The notes under the pieces: model-generated
What the model saw: only the letters and a program-made list of their open reading frames with translations
The model's database searches: none
Told to the model about the DNA's origin: nothing
Assembly (NCBI GenBank): GCA_029641185.1
Contig: JAPWGK010000002.1
Span: forward strand, 620,001 to 684,000
DNA: 64,000 bases
DNA from: Pseudofabraea citricarpa
Lineage: Eukaryota > Ascomycota > Leotiomycetes > Helotiales > Dermateaceae
Direction of reading: 5' to 3'
Part shown: in pieces, positions 23,882-33,814 of the stretch
How positions within the stretch are numbered: position 1 is the stretch's first letter
How the letters are laid out: every line of letters begins with the position of its first letter
Program-made: the position numbers and the translations under genes

Positions 23882-24724
23882 CTACTTACCCACAGCAGCC
23901 AACCTCCTCACGCCAACATTCTGCAAAATCCATCCCTCGCCCTCGCCATCCTTCGCGACGCCCACACCCGGACTCAACGGCCGGCCATCGCCAGCCGCCA
24001 AATCGACGAGGACCTTCGCGAGGTCGCGGGTCGGAATCAGCATGGTGCTCCCGAGCTTCCTCATGACGGGCATGAGCAGACCCTCGACGGCCCTCATAGC
24101 CAGGCCCGTACGGTGCGGGATGAAGGGCCAGATCTCTGAATGGTCAGCTGGATCGGGCCCGCCTGGGCGCACCGAGTAGACGCTCAACTGCGGGTTCGCC
24201 TTGTCCTGGGCGAGCTTCAGGAGAGCCGACTCGGCGCGCCCCTTGACGACGGCGAAGCGAGGCGTCAGCCGGCCGGGCGTCAGCGTGGCGCCCTCGCCCG
24301 AGACGTAGACGAAGTTGAAAGGCTTCTGCTTTTCTGGCTGGGCGAGGGATTTGGAGAAGGCCGTGGCGGCCGCGAGGCCGTAGTCGTAGGTGATCTTCTC
24401 ATACTCCCTTTTGTTTTGCTTTTAGCTTTTTTTTGTGCTTTTGTTTTAGAGGGAGAAGAGGGGGACGTACTCGGCGGATACTGCTGTCTGGCTTATCCCT
24501 AATGCCCATACTACGCCCTGCGCTCCCTCCAGCTTGGCTAACGTCTCGGCGGGGTATGTGTTGAAATCTGAGTGCAGGATCACTTCGGCTTTCGCGTGCC
24601 CTTGGGCTTGGGATACTGGTCGTCGGCTCAGGATTGAGATGCGTGATATGCTTGGTGTGGTGAGCATGTGCTGGAGCACGGCGGAGCCAATGAGCCCTGT
24701 TGCGCCCGTGAGGATGAGATGCAT
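23882..24724 (-). CDS. NAD(P)-binding Rossmann protein (atypical SDR / epimerase-like)
   Basis: Two exons (24724-24471, 24407-23882) give 259 residues. The N-terminus is a classic Rossmann dinucleotide site, LILTGATGLIGSAVLQHML, followed by ILSRRPV after beta-2 and GVVWALGISQT after beta-4. The expected catalytic Tyr-xxx-Lys is replaced by TYDYGLAAA, so it may bind NAD(P) without normal SDR catalysis. A later FVYVSGEGAT segment fits the beta-5/Ser region of atypical SDRs. It resembles short fungal NAD(P)H-binding proteins annotated as epimerases; the substrate is unknown. The start is the first Met, and the Rossmann motif begins at residue 3. It converges with uds1 and is divergent from the PfpI gene about 700 bp away. 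Confidence 0.85.
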
Positions 24725-25420
24725 CTTGGAGAGAGAGAGAAACAGTAGTGGGGGATTAGACTGAGAGGTTCAAAGGGGGGAAATCAAAAAGGAGAGTGGG
24801 TTAGGATGTGGGAAGGGGTTGGCTATTTATTCTGTCTTATTTATTTACGTAGGTCGGTATGCTATGTGAGATTTCTTTGTCGATGGAGCCATGTCCATGT
24901 CCATGTTCTTCTATTGCGAGCGTGAGGTGAGGTCAGCAATGGCGCATGCGGCCGCTTTCTTGGCCTGTCTACCCCACGTTCGGCCGCTCTCACGCGTTGG
25001 CTTCGGCCGCTTCGTCCAACGCCGCGGTGTTTGTGCGGACCTAACTGGCCTTATTCCCGCGGCTGTGTACGGTAGCATTCGAGATAGCTTCATCGATTTG
25101 AGTGAGTTTTTTTTTCCCTTTCTCGAAAGAGGGTGGGACAGAGAGAGTTATATATCTCATCGCTATGAGATACTCTCTCATCTCTACTGATGTCAGTATA
25201 GCCTCGTAATGGCCTCGTTACTTGGCAGATAAGAGACAGGTAGGTGAGATATGAGAAGGTAAGCCGGACACCGGAGGGTAGAAGGACGGGAGAGGTAGGT
25301 AAGGTAGGTAGAGTCATACTCTCAACCTTCACACATTTAGCCGTTGTTCATTCGTTCGAGAGGAGCCATTCCCTCCCTCCAACTACTTCTTTCCTTACTT
25401 TGTAGGAACGTATAATCACC
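24725..25420. other. Divergent promoter region (NAD(P)-binding gene / PfpI gene)
   Basis: About 700 bp between divergent starts. It includes a GC-rich core (24,940-25,080), a run of T at 25,107-25,115 and GGTAGG-type repeats near 25,240-25,315. No further gene was recognised. Confidence 0.6.
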
Positions 25421-26169
25421 ATGGCTGACTCAACCAAGAGTAAGTCCAACTCCCCCCCCTCAACAACCACAGATTCTGACATAACCTCCTAGAACCCCTC
25501 AACATAGGCTTCCTCATCTTCCCCGCTTTTCAAGCCCTCGATGTCTTCGGCCCCCTCGACGCACTCAACGTGCTGTCACAGAGAACCCAACTGAACCTCT
25601 TCCTCATCTCATCCACGCTCGATGCCGTGTCCAGCAAGCCGCTCAGCGCCGAGATGAATCCATTCAAGTCGAATTTCAGCGAGAGCGTGCTCCCCACGCA
25701 CACATTCAGCAGTGCTCCAGCACTCGATGTGCTGTTCGTTCCCGGTGGCCAAGGGACGCGGAGCCCCGAGACCATGGCAGCTTATTCGGAATATATCAAG
25801 CACGTCTACCCGACTGTGCAGTACGTTGTGACCATCTGTACGGGCGCGGCACTAGCTGCGAAGGCCGGCATCCTAGACGGGAGGAAGGCGACGACGAACA
25901 AGAAGGCCTGGGCCTTCGTGACGGACTTGGGCAGGGAGACGCATTGGATCGCCAAGGCGAGGTGGGTGGAGGATGGCAATGTCTGGACGGGCGCTGGCGT
26001 GAGTGCCGGTATCGACGTCACGTATGCGTGGATTGCAAAGGTCTGGGGTGAGTCGATGGCTCAGGAGATGGCGGTGAATATGGAATATACGAGGGTTTTG
26101 GATCCCGAATCGGATCCCTTTTCTGGCCTGTGGCCAATTGCTGATGTTTTGCCGCGAGGGAAGAGTTGA
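25421..26169 (+). CDS. DJ-1/PfpI family protein (ThiJ-like)
   Basis: Two exons (25421-25439, 25493-26169) give 231 residues; the first exon encodes only MADSTK plus one base. Features: IGFLIFPAFQALDVFGPLDAL at the N-terminus (the acidic residue of the DJ-1 site lies in this segment), LFVPGGQGTRS, then the nucleophile-elbow cysteine in VTICTGAALAAKAGILDGRKAT, and a C-terminal GVSAGIDVTYAWI. This is the GATase1-like PfpI subfamily, which includes glyoxalase-III-like, isonitrile hydratase-like and stress proteins. Cys and the surrounding GA are intact, so it is probably catalytically competent. The short first exon is supported by frame continuity through a GT-AG intron. Its 3' end faces the repeat array that begins about 130 bp downstream. 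Confidence 0.92.
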
Positions 26170-26662
26170 GTTTGTGCAGAGGCGTGCCGGTAGAGGGTGG
26201 ATGTGAGAACCTATAGACCACAGGACTATTGTTGCATGATGTGTTTGGTTGTTCAACCAGCTGAGTCCTTAGTTTCTTTACCAAAGGCAATAGAGAATCT
26301 GTTGCATGTCGCTTTTTCTTGGTTTCTTGGTAGGCTCGGTCTGTGGTAGACTTTCTCTGTTGCATACTTTCTCTGTTGCATGTCGAACCTTCGTACTTTT
26401 TCTTACTTTCCGTTTACTGCTCTGACCACCAGACTTTTGTTGCATATCGCATTCTCAGGATGATTGGAGGGCTCACCGTTTCTCGCAGTGCCCAAGGCTA
26501 TCCTTTCCACAGTGCTTTGTTGCATACCGCACTTTAAATGGATCATGACATTGTCGATCCGAATGGTACTTAGATACTTGGATACTTAGGTACTCTTTTG
26601 TTTTGTTGCATGTCTCACTTTGCGAGAACTTCCAAGAATAATCAACGCTGTCGATTCTCTCA

Positions 26663-26792
26663 AGAGGATGCTAACTTTAGTGTTTTGTTTGTTGCATATC
26701 GCACTTCACCCCCAATATGACACTGTCGATTTAGATGTAGCCACAGAGGATGCTAACTATAGTGTTTTGTTTTGTTGCATGTCGCACTTCAC
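26663..26792. repeat. Tandem direct repeat, about 82 bp period
   Basis: The block starting AGAGGATGCTAACT at 26663 recurs at 26745 and runs through the T-rich flank and 13-mer to CACTTCAC. Each copy is followed by a GACACTGTCGA palindrome. This is the clearest whole-unit tandem duplication in the left part of the array. Confidence 0.85.
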
Positions 26793-27343
26793 GGCAGGCA
26801 GTGACACTGTCGAATCGAAGGGCAGGTACTCTCTTGTTTTGTTGCATATCGGACCTCGAGTCATCCAGGTGGTTAGATGGCTCGTTGTACAGGGAGGGGG
26901 CTATTTTATCTGGTGCCGACCAATCTTTTGTTGCACGTCTCACTCGAGGTTGATTTTCTAAACCCTCTAGATTGCTGCTGATTGGATTGATAATGTGGCT
27001 TGATAGGCGCATGCAGATTATCCACAAGCTAGGTACTTTGGACTGACTATTGGATTATCATACTAAATTTCTAAGACAGCCATTGCATTCAGCTTGCAAA
27101 CAAGAGTAATATAATATATATTTTGCTGATCTGATTGACATCTTCCACCACGTAACATATAATTTGAAAGATAGATTTTAAAATTCTACATCTAAGAGAA
27201 TTAACTGGTTGTAGATTTTTGACACTGTACGCCTTGTTTGTCGCATCATCTGCAGTTCTGCAGTCGATTCTCCTAAGACGATAGATATCATTTGTTGCAT
27301 GTCGCATTTTCTGCAAATGACACATTTTCTGCCTATGTATCAT

Positions 27344-27461
27344 TTGTTGCAGGTCGCATTCTCTGCAAAACCTTATGCTATCTTCTGCGTATCCTGTCAT
27401 AGACATTTTTGTTGCATATCGCATTCTCTGCAAAACCTTATGCTATCTTCTGCGTATCCTG
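27344..27461. repeat. 53-bp direct repeat, two copies 65 bp apart
   Basis: Copies at 27344-27396 and 27409-27461 differ at only two adjacent bases, both inside the 13-mer (GG versus TA). The rest is identical, including GCATTCTCTGCAAAACCTTA. Such identity indicates a recent duplication. Confidence 0.92.
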
Positions 27462-27497
27462 AAACCAGCAGCAGGCAGTGCTGATTCTTTGAAGGCA

Positions 27498-27521
27498 ACC
27501 ACCACCACCACCACCACCACC
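27498..27521. repeat. (ACC)8 microsatellite
   Basis: Eight ACC units inside the repeat array, separating the last left-side forward copies from the right part with reversed copies. Confidence 0.9.
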
Positions 27522-27616
27522 AGTGTAACCTTTGCTTTGTTGCACATCGCACCCTCAAAGGGGATAATTTTACAGTCGACATCGTGGCTTCTTTAAAAAT
27601 ATGATATGCAACGAGC

Positions 27617-27973
27617 GAACGACACTGTCGTTCTTTGCGATGTGCAACAAAAGGCTCTCCTCGAAAGAACCGCCAGGCGACTGGGAGGGAATCGGCAGCG
27701 CCGATTTTCTCTCTCGAGTCGTAACCTCTTGTTGCACATCGCATGTTGAGAGGACCCTCCAATCGGCGACACTGTCGTGTCCTTCGAAAACGCGATCTGC
27801 AACAAGAAAAAAAGGCTATACTCTGTACCCGTTCCGGAGAGAAAACGACACTGTCGTTCCCGGCGATATGCAACAAAAAGTCAACATTTCCTAGAGAGGA
27901 ACGACAGTGTCGTTCTTTGCGACGTGCAACAAAAGGTCGTGATCCCCGAGAGAATCGGCGACGTCGATTCTCT
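27617..27973. repeat. Cluster of palindromes with different stems
   Basis: Palindromes with near-perfect or perfect arms: GAACGACACTGTCGTTC (27617-27633), AATCGGCAGCGCCGATT (27690-27706), CGACACTGTCG core (27767-27777), AACGACACTGTCGTT (27844-27858), GAACGACAGTGTCGTTC (27899-27915) and AGAGAATCG...CGATTCTCT (27949-27973). Stem sequences differ but symmetry is kept. Several sit immediately before a reverse-oriented 13-mer. Confidence 0.85.
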
Positions 27974-27996
27974 GAAAATGCGATATGCAACAAAAC

Positions 27997-28956
27997 AAAA
28001 CAAAAGGAAAGGAAAGATTGGACTATTTAGGATTTACTGGTTGTTGTCAGGTAGCTTTGTGTATAAAGCTGCTAAATCGTCTCGGGTATATGCTTGTTCC
28101 CTTTTGAAGCCCGATGGCGCTGTTGTAAGATATCTATCTCATGTATCAACTTTGCACTCTGCTCAAGTCGAAAGGCTTTAACGAGTCTACATGATATGAT
28201 GTATATTAAAGCTCAGCGTAGAAGTAACCACCATACTATTCTTGATCCTTCGTCCCGAGTAAAAGGGTTGGAAATCGACAGGCTTCTGCGTGATGAGATG
28301 CAACGATTTGAGTAGAAATGAAATGGAAGGAGCAGGTAACATAAAGACAGTTGTACAGGTAAACCAACGAAGAAGCATGGTTAGCCATCTACTCACATAC
28401 CCAACTCTGGCTGTCAAGCAAGAGAATAAATGAGCAAAGCAGAGAAGGTTTCCATTTTTTGTATTTTTCTCTTTTTATATTCAAGCCCAGATCCCATCCC
28501 GAAAAGCTGGAAGTTAAGAACACAAGAAGCAAGATCCTATAGTATCTCTTCCATTCTACTCGAATCTACTCTACCATGGCAAGCACCATATTATTTATCG
28601 GACCGAGAAATGACAAAACAGCCAACTGATTCCTCCTAGGCAAACGAATTAAAGGACTGACCGACTGACTATTGACCTATGGATGTAGGCAGAGTAAGTT
28701 ATAGGGTTAGACAGGTAAAAACAACTAATAATATACACAAACACAGAGAGTGTCGCTTCTCTCTCCATCTCCTCTCCTCCTTTAATCATGGGTATCGTAC
28801 TCCTTATTTATATAAAAAAGACAAGAAAAGAACAGGAAAAATGAAACAAGGAACCGGTTTCCTCCGAATATACTCGGGAACGAAAGAAAGAACGAACGAA
28901 CGAACGACATATTCATCATCATTATACAATTAAAAGATCTCTTCTCCACCGAATAA
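27997..28956. other. 3' flank of kinesin gene
   Basis: No gene recognised. Short ORFs only. An A-rich stretch at about 27,992-28,015 marks the end of the repeat array; 28,800-28,900 is purine-rich with GAAC repeats (28,884-28,900). Confidence 0.6.
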
Positions 28957-31900
28957 TCAATCATCATCGCCACTCCCACTCCCGCTCGCGCTGCCAAAGT
29001 ACGCCTGATCGATCCGAAAGATCCAATCGACCTTCTCGCGCTCACTGCGTGCAGAAAAGAGCCATGTATTATCGGTACCGTAAACGGCGAAGACAGTGCC
29101 TTCCCTCTGGCGATCTCGATCCTTGCGTAGCAGCTTGGCGATCTGTGGTTGATGATCAACGCGGCTATTTCGTAGAGATACAATGTTGATCTCCTCCCCG
29201 TCGGGTACGGAATGGATGTGCATATAAGGGCGACGAAGCTCGACAAATCTGCGTACCCAACGACTGCTGTCTGCGGACGGCGTGAGTAGATATCCGCCTT
29301 TCAAAACGGTTGGGTTCTTTGGTATCGTGAGAATGCTGGCTGTAAGATGTGGTGCCATAGGAGGTGGTGGTATGAATATATCTGGGGCTCCACTAGAAGG
29401 TGGCTCGACATTCGTCTTCGAGAGAATGGCCTGGATTGGATCGCGACAAGATTTCCAGAGTGTGAGAAACTTGTTCAAAAGCTCTTGATCTTGTTCTGTG
29501 GGCTCCTTATCGACGTCTTCTGGATTTACCACCCTCTCTGGCATCACAATGCCACTCAGAATAGGCTTAGCTGCATCAAGTTCAAATAACCTCTGCTTCC
29601 GCCGTTTCGCTGCAATGTGATCTTTGATAAGAGATATACCTCGTGGTGTCCAACTGTTCAAACCCTCCTCCCCCTTAACATAATCGTTCTGTGTATTCAT
29701 TCGCCATAAATCCCCAGCACGCTTGACGGGTGTTGGCTTTACTGAGAGTGAGAAAATTGCTGCGACAGAATGCACAATCCTTACATTCTGCCATAGTGAG
29801 GCAAACATTGAGGTCTGCCGTACGTAAGACCGTGACAATATCTGACAATATACAGCCGTCGAGAACGTCATTGGCTCTGCTAATTTGTCGGAAGTAACAT
29901 CCCAAGCGATGGTCATTTGAACCTTGTACTTGTCTGCGGTTGTTCGATCTAGTAAAAGAGAACTATGCGAACTTGAATCCCATTGTCCAACGATCGTGAC
30001 ATTGCTTGTACCATTGGCGTTAACCTTGATCACAGGTTTCGATATGAGATTTAAAGGTATTTCAGGTGTAGTTGAGTTTAAATCTGGAACCTTGCCTGCA
30101 TGATCAACCAGTCGTATCCGCCCAACACGTAAGCTAGACACCTCTTGCCACGGTAGAGCCTCGCCGGAGTTATGACTGAGATTGATAACGATACGCCGCT
30201 GGAGACCTTGATGGAGTTGATACGATCCACTGTCCAAGTCATTGGCCTGGAGCACTTCAACCGGAAGATACTCTCCAGTTTCTGCGAGCTCGAGCACTTG
30301 CATACGAGCAAACACGTCATGCTTCTCCTCCGTATAAAACTGAGACTCAGATATCCTAGCGTTCTTTCTCTTCTTTTTTGGGCTAGGTGTACTATCTCGC
30401 ATGTCGTCCCAGCTAAGAAGTTTGTCAAGATGCATTGATGACACCTTGGCGAATATAGCAACTCGAAGAGTGACAGTCGGTGGACTGAACAATGGCACGC
30501 TCATGCTGTGAACGCTCTCAAATCGTATTGGGCCTTCATCATACTCCTTGATCATTTGTGTGGTTGTAACTCCCCCATCCTCAGATGGGATAAATAGCTG
30601 AGCATGGACATCAGTACCCTCCCGCTCAGCAAAGCCAATCATATCATGCATAACAACGTTAAACTTCAGTGTACTTGAAGGTGCTCGAGCTGACGATGGT
30701 TCAAGCGCCAGTTTAATGATGCCAATGACATGCGATGTATAAGGCGAGAGAACATCCAAGCTAAAATCTTGAACTCGACTTTCAAAGACCGCAGCTAATG
30801 GGACATCAGCATCGCCAATGTGGGTGTATTGTGGCATGCATGTCTCCATGAAAGGATTGTCGAGGCGGAAGTGTTGTAGATATTCCGGACGATCAAGATA
30901 TTGATGCATCTGCCTCATCAGTCGGACGCGATGACGGAGCTTCTCAAGACTCCACAGATGCACAACGCTACTCCTATAATCGATAACTCGTACCGCAACA
31001 CAGGGCTTAATTGCATCCTCCAATGCCAAATCGTCTCCTCCTTCGATACCATTTAAAACCATGTCATAAGAAGAGCATAGAGCGTGCCCTACATCAACGA
31101 TCGTGAATTGAAAGACGACGCCTTCATCCATTTCCTGGCTCATGACTTGGGCTTCCTTAAGATTGGCTGCGGATTGGAGAACAGCTTCTGCCATTCTGAC
31201 ATATTTCCGGCCGCGCCAATGTGTTGAGACTTTCTTAACTAGCTCTGTATCTCTTTCTGATAGTTGTTCAGGCTCATCCATGGTGCTTCCTGGGGCCAAC
31301 TTTTGAAGCCTTTCTTCGAACACCTTTCGTTGTGTCTCGAGTTGTTTGAGCATGTCTTCTTTGACCTCTCGTAGATTCTCCTCCATTCTTGCCTTCTCTT
31401 TTCTGATCTCTTCAACCTCGACGTTCGCAGCCTCTGCAGTTTTTAATTGATCCTGATACTCATCTTTCTGCTTGTCTAATTGAACCTGCATCTCTTCTCT
31501 TACTTCTCGCATTTTATCCTCGACTTCGCCTTGCTTTGGTGTTGATGGCATTGTCAATGCAGTGTCCAGAGAAAAGTTATCCAGTGTCCCATTTGACATA
31601 TATTTATCTCGTATGGGATAAGATGTGACTGAATCCATATCTTCGTCCGCATCACGCCCAGCACGCTCGGCCCTCGCTTTTTGTACATCTTCGAAAAGAA
31701 TATTTAGTTCTTCGTCAGTAAGACCAGCAATCTTTTGGTCTGGTCCAAGAATTGCTCCTGCTGCTTCCCGTCGAGCAAATGACCAATCGGAATCACGTCC
31801 ATATCTCTGAAAATTGGCTGGGGAATCTGGTCGGCTCGCATCCCAGTCAGCCTCCGATACAGCTTTGCTAAAAGTTCTCTCGTGTCCACTCGGCCTCGGA

Positions 31901-33814
31901 CTCGGCGAGGGAGAGTTGTAGTCTGCCATTTGAGCAGCTGTCATTGAATGTCTCAGCAAACTCTGTTCCGCTCTTTCAGCTTTAGCTTCCATAGGATGGT
32001 TAAAGCGGAAAATATGGAAATCCCCTAGAATAATTCTGTATCCACTCTTAAGTCGCTTTGGTTCCAGTATTCTCTTTCCGTTGACCATAACAGCTGCCCC
32101 TTCTTTCGGTAAAATCGTCACTATATTATCAACGTTCTCAAAGGTACAGTGCTCGTGCAGAATCCGAGTGCCATTAAGTCGAATTTCAGCCTTTTCAGCA
32201 TCTGTCGTATCAACATTTCCCACAGTTGTCGTGCCAGGTTTGAGATTATACACGAGACATTCCGCAAGAAGAGGATCATCTGACAAATTGACCAAATGTG
32301 GCATCTTTTTCGGGGTGTGCAAACCCACAAAACCCTTCTCGATACTGATACCTAGTTCTTCCAGTGCAGCTTCTCTTTCCTTGTGAATCTCCTCTGTTTT
32401 GGTTAATTTCTCCTCCCAAGTTTGGTTCAAGTCGGAATACAGCTTTTCACTCTGGTTGAGCTGTTCTGCAATCTCGGCCTTGGAAACCTTCTTCACTGTC
32501 CCATCTGCTTGTACAATGCTCACAATCTGCTTCTCTAGCGGAGTACCTTCTGCGTACGTCTCTTCTGCTGGCGCTGCTGCGCCTCCAGTGAGTTTACCCC
32601 TCAAAGCCTCGAGCTCCTCCTTCAGTTCTCTAATCATTCGTGCATTGGCATCTTCGTTGACAACCGCGTGGTTCTTGATTCTCTTGGCACTGTCGGCATA
32701 TCTCAAAGTACTGAGAGTCTCATCAAAATTGATATCCGCAGGACTGATGGCTGCTATCATTGCCGTCATACTGTTACCACCTAAGGAATCCTTCAGGAGC
32801 CATGTCAAGACACTGTCTCGATACGGCACCTGACTACCCTTGCCTTTAACCTTCTTTTTGCCTTCGGATAAATCAGCCAGAGCAGCGATAACTCTTCCAA
32901 GTGTCGACAGGGATCGATTGATTTCAGCACCCTCCTTCAAACGAGCTCCAGTAGCACCAGTCGAATTTGCTCTTTCAGAACCTGCTAGATCGACCAGACT
33001 GATCTTGGCTACTTTCTCCATGGACATCTTCGTCTCTACATCCAACTTCTTTTGCGTAAGGGTGAGAGTGAAGACTGCGTGACTTCTACTACTCGTTTCG
33101 TTCATGTTTGTCGCCGCAACCGTACGCGCTTTATTGCCTTCATCCATCAGATTCTCGATTTCATTGAAACTGCTGACCACCAACTTTGCAAGATCCTCAA
33201 CGTATGGTCCAGTCGATGGATGTTCTCGAACCTTAAGATTGCCCTTTGTCGATGGATTTAACAAATCTCGTACTCGCTCGTTGTAAATTTCCAGATATGA
33301 CACCTCAACTGTGCACCGTAGATTTTTGTCCTGTTGCAATTGTCCAATCCGCTCAAACATGTCTTGACAAATCTTGGGAATGACACCCGCTTCTGATCCA
33401 TATCCCATCATAGAATACGACTTTCCTGAACCTGTCTGTCCATACGCAAAAATACAGTTATTGTACCCTTGAAAAGCGTTATCCAGGAGCGGCTTTCCAA
33501 GATCTCCGTGCAAATCATCCTGCCCCGCATAATTTGGATCAGATTTATCGAAGGACCAGTACGACTTATCGAAAGCAAATGTTTTCTGTCCACCATCTTT
33601 GGTTTTTACTTCGTTTGGAGCTGTGAGAATTGTCTGCTGATCTTTCATCTGCACAATCAACTTCGCCCCGCGGTCGATTTCTGATGGGAGAAAGTTAGCA
33701 CACCCATCTCAGTAACCGCCAGTACACGAATAAGACTGCTGGGAAACTACCTCTTCCATTAAAAGGACGACATCTCACCACCACCTTAATGTTTCCTCCC
33801 CCTCCTGGCGCCAT
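28957..33814 (-). CDS. uncA: Kinesin-3 motor (UncA / Unc-104 / KIF1 type)
   Basis: Two exons (33814-33751, 33680-28957) give 1,595 residues, full length for fungal kinesin-3. Order of domains: motor domain at residues 1-360 starting MAPGGGGNIKVVVRCRPFN, with P-loop GQTGSGKSYSM, switch I NETSSRSH and switch II DLAGSERA; neck and coiled coil; FHA domain at about 510-610 (VGNVDTTDAEKAEIRLNG, then HEHCTF and VNGKRI); a further long coiled coil (about 740-840); KIF1B-like central region; C-terminal PH domain (KGGYLLTPSADSSRWVRRF to WIFRIDQAYF). Family knowledge: plus-end-directed transporter of early endosomes and vesicles; the PH domain binds phosphoinositides. All motor motifs are intact. Intron 1 splits the codon after NGR. 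It is convergent with the PfpI gene across the repeat array. Confidence 0.97.

Larger units (their letters stand above)
26299..27996. repeat. Interspersed 13-mer/palindrome repeat array
   Basis: A 1.7 kb array between two convergent 3' ends. I count 21 copies of a 13-nt motif, consensus GTTGCAYRTCGCA. Forward copies start at 26301, 26359 (degenerate), 26375, 26439, 26519, 26605, 26691, 26774, 26841, 26930, 27294, 27346, 27411, 27539 and 27731. Reverse-complement copies start at 27602, 27636, 27791, 27862, 27918 and 27979. Most have a T-rich flank (TTTT before forward copies, AAAA after reverse ones). Many have a palindrome 5-60 bp away on the same side relative to motif orientation, commonly built on GACACTGTCG. 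Spacing is irregular, about 40-90 bp where dense. Several frames stay open through it, but the resulting peptides are just translated repeat, so I do not call a gene. Its function is unknown to me. Confidence 0.85.

Noticed and set aside
27397..27993. 198-codon minus-strand ORF through the repeat array (and a 134-codon plus-strand one at 27,777-28,181)
   Set aside because: The peptides are translated repeat units including a run of eight Trp from the ACC microsatellite; several frames are open at once, and no domain is seen.
26299..27996. CRISPR-like array
   Set aside because: The repeated core is only 13 nt, spacing is irregular, orientation changes, and the genome is eukaryotic with spliced genes.
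28000..28320. Extra motif copy near 28,303 (GATGAGATGCAACGA)
   Set aside because: Only the GCAAC part matches and the TCGCA half is missing; treated as chance.
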